Translations under genes and position numbers: made by a program
Assembly (NCBI GenBank): GCA_963989385.1
Contig: OZ022505.1
Coordinates: forward strand, 59,089,737-59,153,736
DNA from: Ctena decussata
Taxonomy: Eukaryota > Mollusca > Bivalvia > Lucinida > Lucinidae
Direction: 5' to 3'
DNA: 64,000 nt
The notes under the pieces: model-generated
Seen by the model: the letters and a program-made list of their open reading frames with translations, nothing else
Told to the model about the DNA's origin: nothing
The model's database searches: none
Shown: positions 11,003 through 21,139 of the stretch, piece after piece
How the letters are laid out: the number at the start of each line of letters is the position of its first letter
Position numbering within the stretch: position 1 is the first letter of the stretch

Positions 11003-12462
11003 GAGCTGCGACACCACAAAAACAACAAACAAGAGCTCCGCAAGCGGGGCAATATACGCCCATTTCTGATTGTTTGCACCATTTCATCCTTGTCTACATT
11101 GCAATTAAGTTTATCAAGATATTCCAAACATTAGGGTTCTAAAAAGAAAAGCCTTAATGAGTTATCAAAGGGATATAACTCAACAAAGAAAATAAAGAAG
11201 GGAAAGCAATTATTCTTAATTAGACATACTGTCTCAACCTAATACACATTGCTATAAAGTTTCGTCAAGATATTCCATACCGTTACCTAGTAATGACTTG
11301 CCCAAGAATAGTCACAGAAATTAATCAAACGGATGTAATTAAAATATAGAAAGTTCCTTCAAGACCAGAGAATACATATAGAAATAGGAACGCGGGCCAG
11401 ACTACGTAGTTTCGGCTAATAAAGCCTCGTAACTCCATAAATAAGGAAGGGGGAGCAATAATTCTTATATATTTAAGACACACAGCCTCAACCTAATACA
11501 CATTGCTATAAATTTTAATCAAAATATTCTGTATGGTTGCTTACTTACAGCTTGCACAAGAATAGCCTTAGAAAATATTCAAAGGGAAGTTACTCCAAAA
11601 AAAAGTAAGGGGGGGCAATTGTTCTTGTATGGGGCCTATCATGTAAACCTAATAAACATTACTATTAAGTTTCATCACAATAGTCCTAAGGGTTAGTTAG
11701 ATATGAGGTATACAAATATAGTCTAACAAAATAATCAAAGGGAGGTAATTCAAAAACTAAGTAAAGGAGAGTAACCATTCTTGTATGAGACATGTTGTCT
11801 TAACCTCATATACATTGTTATAATGTTTCATCATGATATTCCAAAGAGTAACCAAGTTATGGAATGCTAAAGAATTGCCATACAAACTGCCACAGACGAC
11901 TTTTTTCAAAGGGCTGTAACTCCGCTAAATATCATTGGAGCAAAATTTCCGTACAATATGCGCTACTCCACATAGTAGTCTTACTAAATACAAAGTTTCA
12001 GCTTTATTGGATGAAAACTGTAGGAGTAGTTATCCGGAAACAAACACCCAAAAAATTCTAAGTAAAGGGCTGTAACTCCGTTAAAAATCATTGGAGTGTA
12101 ACCTCGAAATAATATGGGCTGGTCCACCTCATAGTCTTATTATATACCAAGTTTCAGCTTGATCGGATGTAAACTGTAGGAGGAGTTATCCGGAAACGAA
12201 AAAGTTTACGACAGACGGACGGATGGATGGACGCCAGCGCCATAACATAATACGTCCCGTTTTTCAAACGGGCGCTTGGGGAACACTCTGGTCAGTCTGG
12301 ACATCCTCCCAGTCTGATCATAGGTTTCGCTGTGTGCTTAAAGGGTAGCTAAGGGTCAAAGCTAGCTTTATGCAGACAGCAAAGACTCTGATCAGATCGG
12401 ATGTAAGGCTGATCTGAGTTCTCGTGGCACACATTCCACTTTGTTTTGTCGTGTCGTGGCTC
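11003..12462. mobile_element. Foldback MITE family A split by an insertion
   Basis: The left end GAGCTGCGACACCAC lies at 11003, and the matching right half (CAGTCTGATCA near 12309, TCGTGTCGTGGCTC at the end) resumes after about 12274. Between them lies a different element (11028-12273). This dates the family A copy as the older one. Confidence 0.7.
11028..12273 (+). mobile_element. Tandem-core element family B, nested
   Basis: Starts AACAAGAGCTCCGCAAGCGG, continues with GGGGCAATATACGCCC, and carries about six degenerate units with TTTCATCAAGATATTCC-like and AAAGGGATGTAACTC-like text. It then has the GACAGACGGACGGATGGATG tract and ends with the hairpin CCCGTTTTTCAAACGGGC. The lay-out (AACAAGA start, tandem core, GACGG tract, GC hairpin end) is shared with families D, E, F and G here. 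It resembles the non-autonomous Helitron/Helentron-type tandem-core elements known from bivalves ('pearl' type); that link is inference. Confidence 0.7.
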
Positions 12463-12609
12463 ATATATACATAAATACATTTAATATAGGATCAGATGAC
12501 AAGCTATGCTTTTTATCAGTTCATATTCTTCATTTTAATTAAGACAGTCAGTGGGAAAAGTCATTCAATGTTTGCTTTATTTTTCAACAATCAGTTCTGC
12601 ATTCATTTA

Positions 12610-12700
12610 GGAGCCTAATAGCTCAGTGGCATATGTACTTGCCTGCTGAGTGATCAATCCGGGTTCGATTCCTTCTAGAGATGGATATCTTTTCAACCAT
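12610..12700 (+). repeat. tRNA-like SINE head
   Basis: GAGCCTAATAGCTCAGTGGC matches an A-box/D-arm, and GGGTTCGATTCC a B-box, at normal tRNA spacing. The 3' acceptor strand does not pair and non-tRNA text continues, so a SINE is the better reading. Confidence 0.6.
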
Positions 12701-12869
12701 AAAGAGGGTTCTGTACTGCACAAGGCATTCAGTATCACCCTTCCATTGTCCTGAAATACTTTAGAAAATGATGTAAAATGGCATCATCCACCCCTTCTTC
12801 TACATTGATTTTCTCCCAACATTTAATGAGAGGGGGTAGTGTGATGTTTTATGAGCAAGTCTGCTAATC

Positions 12870-13150
12870 ACTGGCTGCCGTAGTCAAATGGTCTGGGAAT
12901 CTCGGTTATGGTGCAGAATGTCCAGGGTTTGAATCCCTGTTGGGCCATCCATTGATTGGAAATTTCTTTCAACCCAGCAATACCAGGTACCTTTTTTTAT
13001 TCAGGGAAGGATAACATAGGGAAAGGTGCGGATGCCTAAGATACACTGTGGGCAACTGCCAGTACAGCCACTTGGCTATGGCTTGATCTCCTGCTACCCC
13101 TATCTTTCAAATGAAACTACATTTAACTGTGGTCCCCTTTAAGCTGTGTT
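12870..13150 (+). repeat. tRNA-like SINE
   Basis: GGCTGCCGTAGTCAAATGGT (A-box-like) and CAGGGTTTGAATCCCTG (pairing T arm) are followed by a body of about 200 bp ending in pyrimidine-rich text. Anticodon and acceptor arms are not convincing, so it is not called a tRNA gene. Confidence 0.55.
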
Positions 13151-13259
13151 GCTGAGATTTACCTGTAAATCTGAAAGTGCTCACTCAACATTTAAAGCAT
13201 AACTCATTCTCCAAACAAGTGCAGCTGTTTAGATTTACTATTTTGTTGACCACTATTAA

Positions 13260-13620
13260 GAACAAGAATTCCGCAAACTGCTCTGTCTCGCCTTTCTGCT
13301 CAGCGTCACAAAACAGAGCTAAACCAGAAAATGTGACAAACTTTTACACCATCATTGCTGGAAAAGCAACAGCTATATCTCACTTTCTGCTAGTTCAGAC
13401 CATGACAAAAACATCTGCAAAGTTTCGAAAGAATCGGCATAAAACTGTAGGAGGAGTTGCGCACACAAGGTACCTACTACTTTAGGGGGACGGAAGGACG
13501 GAATGCCGAAAACTATGTCCCTCCGCTTTTCTTCGAAAAGGCGGGGCACAAAAAGTTAACCCGGACAGAGGGAAGGACCCCAGTGCCATAATGTAATATG
13601 TCCCGTTTTTCGAACGAGCA
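13260..13620 (+). mobile_element. Tandem-core element family G plus a family B end
   Basis: Starts AACAAGAATTCCGCAAACTG and runs through GCATAAAACTGTAGGAGGAG (also found in family B) and GGGGGACGGAAGGACGG to a hairpin (CGCTTTTCTTCGAAAAGGCG). A family-B-like end, GTCCCGTTTTTCGAACG, follows at about 13600. Core units are few, so this is a short or deleted copy. Confidence 0.6.
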
Positions 13621-13829
13621 TATAAGAATCAACATGAAATATACAGGTAAAGTTTAACACAAGTATAAGAACTAGTGTAATTCTGGTAATCAAGAGCCAG
13701 ATGTTTTAAAGACTAACATACGCACATGTAATTGTTTCTCAAATCATTTGATTTAGTGCGAGATGGCCTTTTTGTGCTGATGTGCCATGAAACTCATAAT
13801 CATATCACACACACTCACATAAATGAATT

Positions 13830-14160
13830 AAGGTGAATGGGTACCCTCTCAGGGGAAGCGACTCTGTCATTTTCATTTCATCTCCTTTCTGAATGGGAGT
13901 CAACTCTCTGTAGGCAAGAATTTGCTTCCCTAGGAGCAAATTCTTTTCTAAACAAGTAGACTACAATTTGAAAGGCCATCATCCCAGGAAGCAAACAGTA
14001 GTCAAGTTTTAAAAAAAATGGAGGAGAAATGAGGGAAGCCAACAGGAAGTCACATTGGTTGTTTCCCATTGTAAAAATGGTGGAAAAACACGAGGGAAGC
14101 AAATAGGAAGTCACACAAGTTGTTCATCTTTGTAAAAAAGAAGGGAAAACAAAAGGTTGT
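13830..14160. repeat. MITE family J, diverged copy
   Basis: Shares GGGAGTCAACTCTCTGTAGG and the near-palindrome AGCAAATTCTTTTC with 48666-49055. The right part holds three loose copies of GAGGGAAGCAAATAGGAAGTC. Ends are not clear. Confidence 0.5.
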
Positions 14161-14449
14161 ACCCATACATTCTTAATTTGAAACTAGAAAATTGTGTCTG
14201 TAAGATACGAAGGATGCCCATGTGCAATGCCTGTCACAAGGGAGTGTACGTCTTTTAATTGCCTATTATCAACAAACATTATCACAAAGATCTTTCCTGC
14301 TTTCCTGAAGTTCAAAACTCTGATGAAAAGATTGGATACAAAAAGTTAAGGAACCTATTCTTTGAATTAGTAGAATTTTGAAATACTGATGACCTTCCAC
14401 TCCTGAAGTTTGAATCCAGTTACACCTTGTCTTCAAGTATGATGTGAAA
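14161..14449. other. Unassigned
   Basis: Nothing recognisable was seen in this stretch. Confidence 0.3.
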
Positions 14450-14668
14450 TACTGTAAACCTCTATATATTGGGACAGTTCGGTCTGAGCAAACAGTGCAA
14501 ACCCAGATCAGACTGCTTCTTGAGGAGAAGTCTGATTAGGATTTACACTATTTGCCATCCCATTTGCATTTTTGGACACATTACTGCACTGTAAAACCAA
14601 TCTGTTCCAATTTTATGACAATTATGGTAATTATTTTTGGTGTCCCAATATTAAGAATTTTTACAGTA
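14450..14668. mobile_element. Palindromic MITE family C
   Basis: Ends TACTGTAAA and TTTACAGTA, then TATTGGGACA against TGTCCCAATA. The centre is a hairpin around CAGATCAGACTGCTTC and GAGAAGTCTGATTAGG. TA dinucleotides at both ends fit a TA target. Relatives occur at 14987-15357, 16690-16790 and 48480-48680. Confidence 0.75.
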
Positions 14669-14986
14669 GTACATGAGTACTAAACAGTGCATACATAAAC
14701 TTTTCAACCAAAAAAAAAATCATTTTTTCAGCACTTTTCCACATTTTCTTCTTTATTCTTGTACTTTTTCCAGCTTTAGATTTATGCTTGAGAAATTCCA
14801 TCCTTGTAGGTCTGAACTCCTATACTAGCTGCCGTCAGAGTCATGTTCTGTTGAGAGACCAGCTCATGTGTACTAGCTTTCCTTTTCTCCATAATGGCAC
14901 AAACCTGCAAAAAATAATAATACTAGATCTAACATTCAAGCTAACTGCACATTCTGTTTTCTATACTGGTGAATCCTCTTTTAAGC
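14669..14986. other. Unassigned
   Basis: No gene or repeat family recognised. The small frame at 14788-14994 lacks any motif. Confidence 0.3.
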
Positions 14987-15357
14987 TACCGTAATGACCC
15001 TAAGCAGGGCCGGACAAATCAAAATTTGATCTACTTGTCCGGTACTGCTACAAAATGCTGATTTTTTTCAGTTTTCCCTATATAGCGTAAGTATTTTTCT
15101 GGGCAAGTAAGGAAAAATTTAACTTGTCCCGGGCAGCCGGACAATGGATTTGTCAGGCCCTGCCCTAAATATTCGGACAGACAGATCTGCGCAAACAATG
15201 TAGACCCAAATCAAAATGATCCTGAAGGAGCAGTTTAATCAGGATCTACAATGTTTGCTATTCATTGAGCATCATTTGGATGCATTACTTTTTAAGAATT
15301 TTGAAAGAATAATTGTCTGACTTTCGGGTGTCCAAAATTTTTGGGGTCATTACGGTA
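14987..15357. mobile_element. Palindromic MITE family C with nested insertion
   Basis: Ends TACCGTAATGACCC and GGGGTCATTACGGTA, with TA at both borders. The hairpin core CAAACAATGTAGACC pairs with GATCTACAATGTTTG. The left part is interrupted by a 158-bp element at 15005-15162. Confidence 0.75.
15005..15162. mobile_element. 158-bp hAT-like MITE
   Basis: Ends CAGGGCCGGACAAATC and GATTTGTCAGGCCCTG, inside a family C element. CCCTAA flanks it on both sides (14998-15003 and 15163-15168), an apparent target duplication. CAGGG...CCCTG ends fit the hAT superfamily. Non-coding. Confidence 0.7.
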
Positions 15358-15844
15358 TTCAAGAATTAGCATGAATGAATTACCAATTTTTCCTAGAATG
15401 ACTTTTATTTATCAAGTAAAGTAAAATCTAAAACTGCACTTTTGGATGGACACACGGCGCCAAGTGCGTGCAACTATGGTTACATACTGCTGGTACGCTG
15501 AGCCACTTGGGGAACATTGTTAGGAGAATCGAACAAAACAAAACTGACCTGTGACATAATTATAGTTTGGTAAAAAACGTTTATCAACCTTATAGCCCTT
15601 TTAAGTTATGGTGATGGATGGAGCCATTTATACTCAATAACTTCGGATCTGTGTATTCAATATGTTTGCATGCCGTCAAAATGGCAAAAAATTGACTACC
15701 CTTGCTCCAGGACAAAGCAGATTTCTGCGGTGAAAATGAACAGAAGGTTGCACGATATTCCCAGATTCTTTAGATTTTTTGTAGGAAAAGAATACAGCAA
15801 GTTTCAAGGTCTGAGGCCTATATAAGGGACGAGTCATTTATTAT
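15358..15844. other. Unassigned
   Basis: No supported feature was seen. Confidence 0.3.
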
Positions 15845-16070
15845 CAGGTGGGGGCCGGGTACATTTAGGGAGGGGGGGTCAGATTATTTTTTGGTGATGT
15901 ACTAGGGGGAGGGGGGGATGAAAAAGCCTTGGAGCAAGGGAAGGGGGGTCATTTTATTTGGCATATTGGGTGGTGGGGTCAGAATTCTTCCATCAGTCTT
16001 CATTTTTAAAGATTGTCTCAGCTTCTGGGGAGAGGGGGCTTTGCCCCCCAGACCCCCCCCCCCCCCCATT
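15845..16070. repeat. G-rich low-complexity stretch with C tract
   Basis: Repeated GGGGG runs on the plus strand (about 15846-15975), then a run of about 15 C near 16051-16067. A G-quadruplex is possible on either strand. The 90-codon frame here is compositional. Confidence 0.6.
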
Positions 16071-16307
16071 ACTTCTATTCTTGCAAACTCAAACTTAAAG
16101 ACATTTACATGTATGGAAATGAAACAAAAAACTGGGCCATATCATGTCCAAATAAGATTTGCAAGTAGAACAGTATACAATTGTCTATGATTTTGTTCTT
16201 GATTAAATAAATGTCTGCGTTTGTGATATCAGCTCTCCAGTTGCCTTGTTATCAGCAAACCTACTGTGGCTTCTGGGGGCTGTTCCCCCAGACCCCTCTC
16301 TTCATTG

Positions 16308-17942
16308 CAGACTTGGGGTCGAATACTTTCAAAAGTATTCGAATACAAATACAAATACTTTGCAATTTAAGAATACAGAATATAAATAAAAATACTTTTT
16401 TTTATGAATGTATTCAAATAAAAATACAAATACTTTGCAAATGTATTCTTTTGAATACTTTTCAATAAAAATGGAAATTTCATCAACCAATAGTTTATGC
16501 TGAACTTTCATTCCTCTAGTAGTCCAGAGATTTTACTTCATAAAGATAATTTTGATTACAAGATTCTTTCTTTTGACCTGTCCTACTAGATATCCTCATA
16601 TCTATTTTAGGAACCTTATATTTCTATGGTACAACTTGATATCTTGCAACAGAAAACACAATGAATTAAACCTTTACCTACTGAATCTAAATATATCCCA
16701 CCTTGCAACAGTGTAGATCCTGATCAGATGGCTTCTTCAGAAGCCAGTTGATCTAGATCTACACTATTAGTCATTTTGATTCTGAATATATAGCAATAAA
16801 TTGCATCAATTCAAAGTAATCATGACATTTTAATTTATTCAGCAGGTTATGGGTTAAAGGCAGTGTCTGGGCAGGGTTTTCTTAAATTGTATGAGATTGG
16901 GCATTTGTTGTGATTTTAATCTTTATTTCAAATTATGTTTGGCTGAAATAAAGATGGGATCATAATTGTGTATTGTAATTTTTGAGAAACAAGTGTCAAA
17001 AAATTATACAGGTATGGCATGGCTTAGTTGTCAGTTCTGTGCCTTGTCCCTATTTAATACTGTCCTGGGGCAATCTACTGAAAGATGACATATAGGTATT
17101 ATATTTGTTAACTTGGAAGTTTAACCTAATGATGCCTAGTGCCATAAAAGATATCTCGACTAACAGTGTTAACCAAGATCGGACACTCTAGAGTGCAGCA
17201 TATGATCAGGGTTTTCAATTATGGTTCAAAAACTTATTTTTTTACAGAAAGTTATGAAAATAAAATCAGAGTTGGATGTAGTCTGTACTGGTCCTGATAC
17301 CACTGATCCACAATGCCTACACTTAACTTCCACAGTTCCTGTAGCATTTTGTGGCATCTAAAAATGTTCAAACACTTTAGCAGGCATTTTAAAGCACTTT
17401 TCATGAAATTTCCTAATATCAGAATTTTAGATAGCACAAATATCTCTGAACAAAGAACTAATGAAGAACAACTGAAATATACTGTATATAATATGTTCTT
17501 CTGCTTTTCACATCTCTTATACATCTAAGTATAATAAAAACACTTTAAAAAGTGGTAAACATATGCTTGTCATTTTGATCCAATACTTTTCTATAGCATC
17601 AAAGCAATCAATTTATAAAATCAATATTTTTTTTATCTCTTTTATGTACTGTATTTACCTTTGAGGTGTAGTCTTCAAAGTTCCTACACTAGCATTCTTG
17701 GACTTTAGTTACATCAATCCCATAATTTATATAATTTTATGCATCAATGTTTCCTCAAAATGGCAAAAGTATTCATAATGTATTCATAAAAGTATTCATG
17801 AATACATGAAATTTGCAATGTATTCGAATACAAATACTTTTATTCTAAGGAATCCACGAATACAGAATACTTTATGAATACTCAGAAAATATATTCGAAT
17901 AGTATTCGAATAAGAATACAGAATACGATTACCCCATGTCTG
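16308..17942. mobile_element. TIR element with iterated GTATTC/GAATAC ends
   Basis: Ends CAGACTTGGGGTCGAATAC (left) and, inverted, CAGACATGGGGTAATCG (right). Both ends continue for 150-180 bp as irregular repeats of GAATACAAATACTTT. Between them is about 1.2 kb without a transposase, including a small family-C-like hairpin at 16690-16790 (GTGTAGATCCTGATCAGATG against GATCTAGATCTACACT). CAGAC ends hint at hAT, but no target duplication could be found. Confidence 0.7.
16690..16790. repeat. Family C hairpin nested in the GAATAC element
   Basis: Inverse halves around GGCTTCTTCAGAAGCC, with GTGTAGATC and GATCTACAC as outer arms. The same hairpin core as 14450-14668. Confidence 0.6.
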
Positions 17943-18174
17943 ATTACTTATTGATAATTCAACAACAGATTTTTAGATGGCCATAAGCAAAAGTGCAAAA
18001 ATATGCTGACAAAATTTAAAGACCATTAATCTGCATGATTATCAACCTGTCAGAGTAAGAAAATGTTCATTTGATTGAAGACAGTCTGACATAAAATATG
18101 AAATATGGTGTGTGTGTGAAGGGTAGCTGGGGATCTGGGATGGTGGTGGGTAAGGGAGTGGGGTTCATAACAAA

Positions 18175-20577
18175 AACAAGAGGGCCATGAGGCCCTGAAT
18201 CGCTCACCTGAACAATTGGCAAAGCGGCTTTTTCTTATGTTTTGAAATTGTCAAAATATGAGTCTGGGGTTAAAAGTCAAAGAATGACCATGACCTATTG
18301 TACTCATAAATCTTCATGTACTCATTAAGGCAACCATATATACCATTTTTTAGGCAAAACTTTCCATGAAATCTTATGTTCTAGCATTTTCCCATATTTG
18401 ACCATGCCGCAAAAAAAAGTTAAGGAAAAACCGAGGTCATCATTTGAACAGTCTTGGTAGTACTCTAGTACTCCATGCTACTTACCAAGTTTCAAGGCCA
18501 TTGGTGTATTGGTTCTGGAGAAGAAAAAATATTTAAGGTTTATACCATAAATGGGTATGATGGCCATGTTGGTCATGTGACCTGGACCGTTTGAACAAAT
18601 TTTCGTTCAATCAACCCCTGAAGGCTCTATATGAAATGTGATTACAATTGGCCCTTTGCCTTTTGAGAAAATGTTTGAAAATGTCAAAATATGAGAGATC
18701 TGGGTCAAAGGTCAAAGAATGACCTTGACCTCTTGTACTCATAATTCTTCATGACCTCATTAAGACGACTGTATATACCAATTTTTAGGCCAAAAACTTC
18801 CCATGAAATCTTATGTTCTAGCATTTTCCCATATTTGACCTTGCTGTAAAAAAGATCAAGGTCAACCAAGGTCATAATTTGAACAATCTTGATAGTACTG
18901 GAGTACCCAATGCTACATACCAAGTTTCAAGGCCACTGATGAATTGGTTCTGGAGAAAAAGATTTTGAAAGGTTTTTACCATATATGGTCATGGTGGCCA
19001 TGTTGGTCATGTAACCCAGACCATTTGAAGAACTTTTCATTTCCTAGACCCCTGAAGGCTCTATATAATATTTGGTTACAATTGCCGTATTGGCTTTTAA
19101 GGAGAAGTTTGAAATTGTCAAACTATTCTGAGAATTCAGGGTCAAAGGTCAAAGAAGGACCTTGACCTCTTGTAGTAATGAATCTTGATGTACACATTAA
19201 GATGACTGTATTTACCAATTTTTAGGCCCAAATCTTCAAAACTTTCCATGAAATCTTATATTCTAGAATTTTGCTTATATTTGACCTTGCTGTAAAAAAG
19301 GTCAAGGTCAACACAAGGTCATAATTTGAACACTCTTGATAGTACTCAAGTACCCAATGCTACATACCAAGTCTCAAGGCCATCAGTCAATTGGTTCTGG
19401 AGAAGAAGATTTTTCAAGGTTTATACCATAAATGGGTATGGTGGCCATGTTGGTCATGTGACCATGACGGTTAGAAAATTTTTTCATTCCCTCAACCCTT
19501 GGAGGCTCTTTATAAAATTTGGTCACAATTGGCCCAGTGGTTTTTGAGGAGACTGTTTGAAATTGGCAAAATATTAGGGTTCTGGGTCAAAGGTCAAAGA
19601 ATGACCTTGACCTCTTGTACTCACAAATCTTCATGTAGTCATTAAGTTGACTGTATATACCAATTTTTAGGCTAAAATCTTCAAAACTTATCAAGAAATC
19701 TCATGTTCTAGCATTTTCCCAAATTTGACCTTGCCGTAAAAAAGGTCAAGGTCAACCCAAGGTCATAATTTGAACAATCTTGATAGTACTCGAGTACCAA
19801 ATGCTACATACTGAGTTTCAAGGCCATCAGTCAATTGGTTCTGGAGAAGAAGATTTTTCAAGGTTTTTACCATATATGGGCATTGGCGGCCATGTTGGTC
19901 ATGTGACCTGAACCGTTTGAACAAATTTTCATTCCCTCATCCCCTGGAGACTCTATATGAAATTTGGTTTCAATTGGCACAGTGGCTGTTGAGAAGATTG
20001 TTTGAAATTGTCAAAATATGAGAGTTCTGGGTCAAAGGTCAAAGAATGACCTTGACCTCTTGTACTCATAAATCTTCATGTACTCATTTAGATGACTGTA
20101 GATATCGATTTTTAGCCCAAAATCTTCAACAGTTTTCAAGATATCTTATGTTCTAGCATTTTCCCATATAAAAGCACAAGGAAGCAAATTTGACCTTGCC
20201 GTAAAAAAGGTCAAGGTCAACCCAAGGTCATAATTTGAACAATCTTGGTAGTACTCCCGTACCCGATGCTACATACCAAGTTTCAAGGCCATCGGCCTGT
20301 TGGTTCTGGAGAAGAAGATTTTTTCAGGTTTTTACCATATATGGGCATGGCGGCCATGTTGGTCATGTGATCAGGACCGTTTGAACAACTTTTCTTTCCT
20401 AAGGTCCCAGGAGGCTCTATATGAAATTTGGTTACAATCGGCCCAGCGGTTTCAGAGGAGAAGTCGTTTGAAATTGTGGACGGACGGACGACGGACGGAC
20501 GACGGACGGACGACGACGGACGACGGAGCCTTACCATCCTATAAGCTCCCCCGGAGCCGCTGGCTCAGGTGAGCTAA
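18175..20577 (+). mobile_element. Tandem-core element family D, complete
   Basis: Begins AACAAGAGGGCCATGAGGCC and ends with the GAGCC/GGCTC hairpin followed by CAGGTGAGCTAAAA. In between lie about five units of about 440 bp (one landmark, AATGACCTTGACCTCTTGTA, falls near 18718, 19157, 19601 and 20046), then a GACGGACGGACGACGG tract at about 20477-20525. Each unit carries GGGTCAAAGGTCA (DR1 arrangement) and TCAAGGTCA half-sites. No protein is encoded. Structure suggests a Helentron-associated non-autonomous element (hairpin close to a CTAA-type 3' end), an inference from architecture. Confidence 0.8.
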
Positions 20578-20623
20578 AAAGGAAAATTTTGGTGACTCAT
20601 ATCAGTCATATGGAAATGTAGCC

Positions 20624-20639
20624 AGCACCTCCCCCCCCC

Positions 20640-20670
<31 letters not shown>

Positions 20671-20673
20671 ACA
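20624..20673. repeat. Poly-C then AC microsatellite
   Basis: About 27 C with one interruption, followed by (AC)n. Confidence 0.85.
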
Positions 20674-20689
20674 TACTGATAATAAATGA

Positions 20690-21139
20690 CCTGTCCCTAA
20701 AAAGCGAGATATTGGGCTGGCCTTGAAAACTTTATTGTGGTACTGTACGTCACAGTACGTGACCTGACACAACGTCAGGGGTAACTGGAGTGGTAAAGTG
20801 CATTCACTGATAGAATTTTAAAGGTCTGGAGGCTAAGAAAAGGGAGATATGGTGCTGACCTCCAAAACTAAAAAAGCGGTACACGGTACTTTTTCAAAGA
20901 AGATAGTCACAGTGACCTTGTTGCGTTGGTATGTGACCTGGAATAGTAAGGTGCATTTTGGGCCTATGAAAGGCGAGATATAGGGCTGACCTCGAAGACT
21001 AATAATGTGGTACTTAATTATTATGTCGCAGAGACCTAGTTGTGTTGGGGGGTGACCTGGTGTGATAAGGTGCAAGCACTGAAGAATTTCAAATTTCTGG
21101 GGCTTATGAAAGCGAGTTTTTGGAGCTGACCTAAAAACT
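20690..21139 (+). repeat. Tandem repeat family O, left part
   Basis: Units of about 150 bp with GAGATATNGNGCTGACCTC, AATGTGGTACT and GTGACCTGG landmarks. It is split by the element at 21140-24056, and the last unit resumes at 24057. Confidence 0.6.

Noticed and set aside
12610..12950. Two plus-strand tRNA genes
   Set aside because: Only the promoter boxes are tRNA-like; acceptor strands do not pair, and SINE bodies follow.
18705..20572. Several 70-90-codon frames in family D
   Set aside because: The same frames recur or break between repeat units; they are shadows of the repeat.
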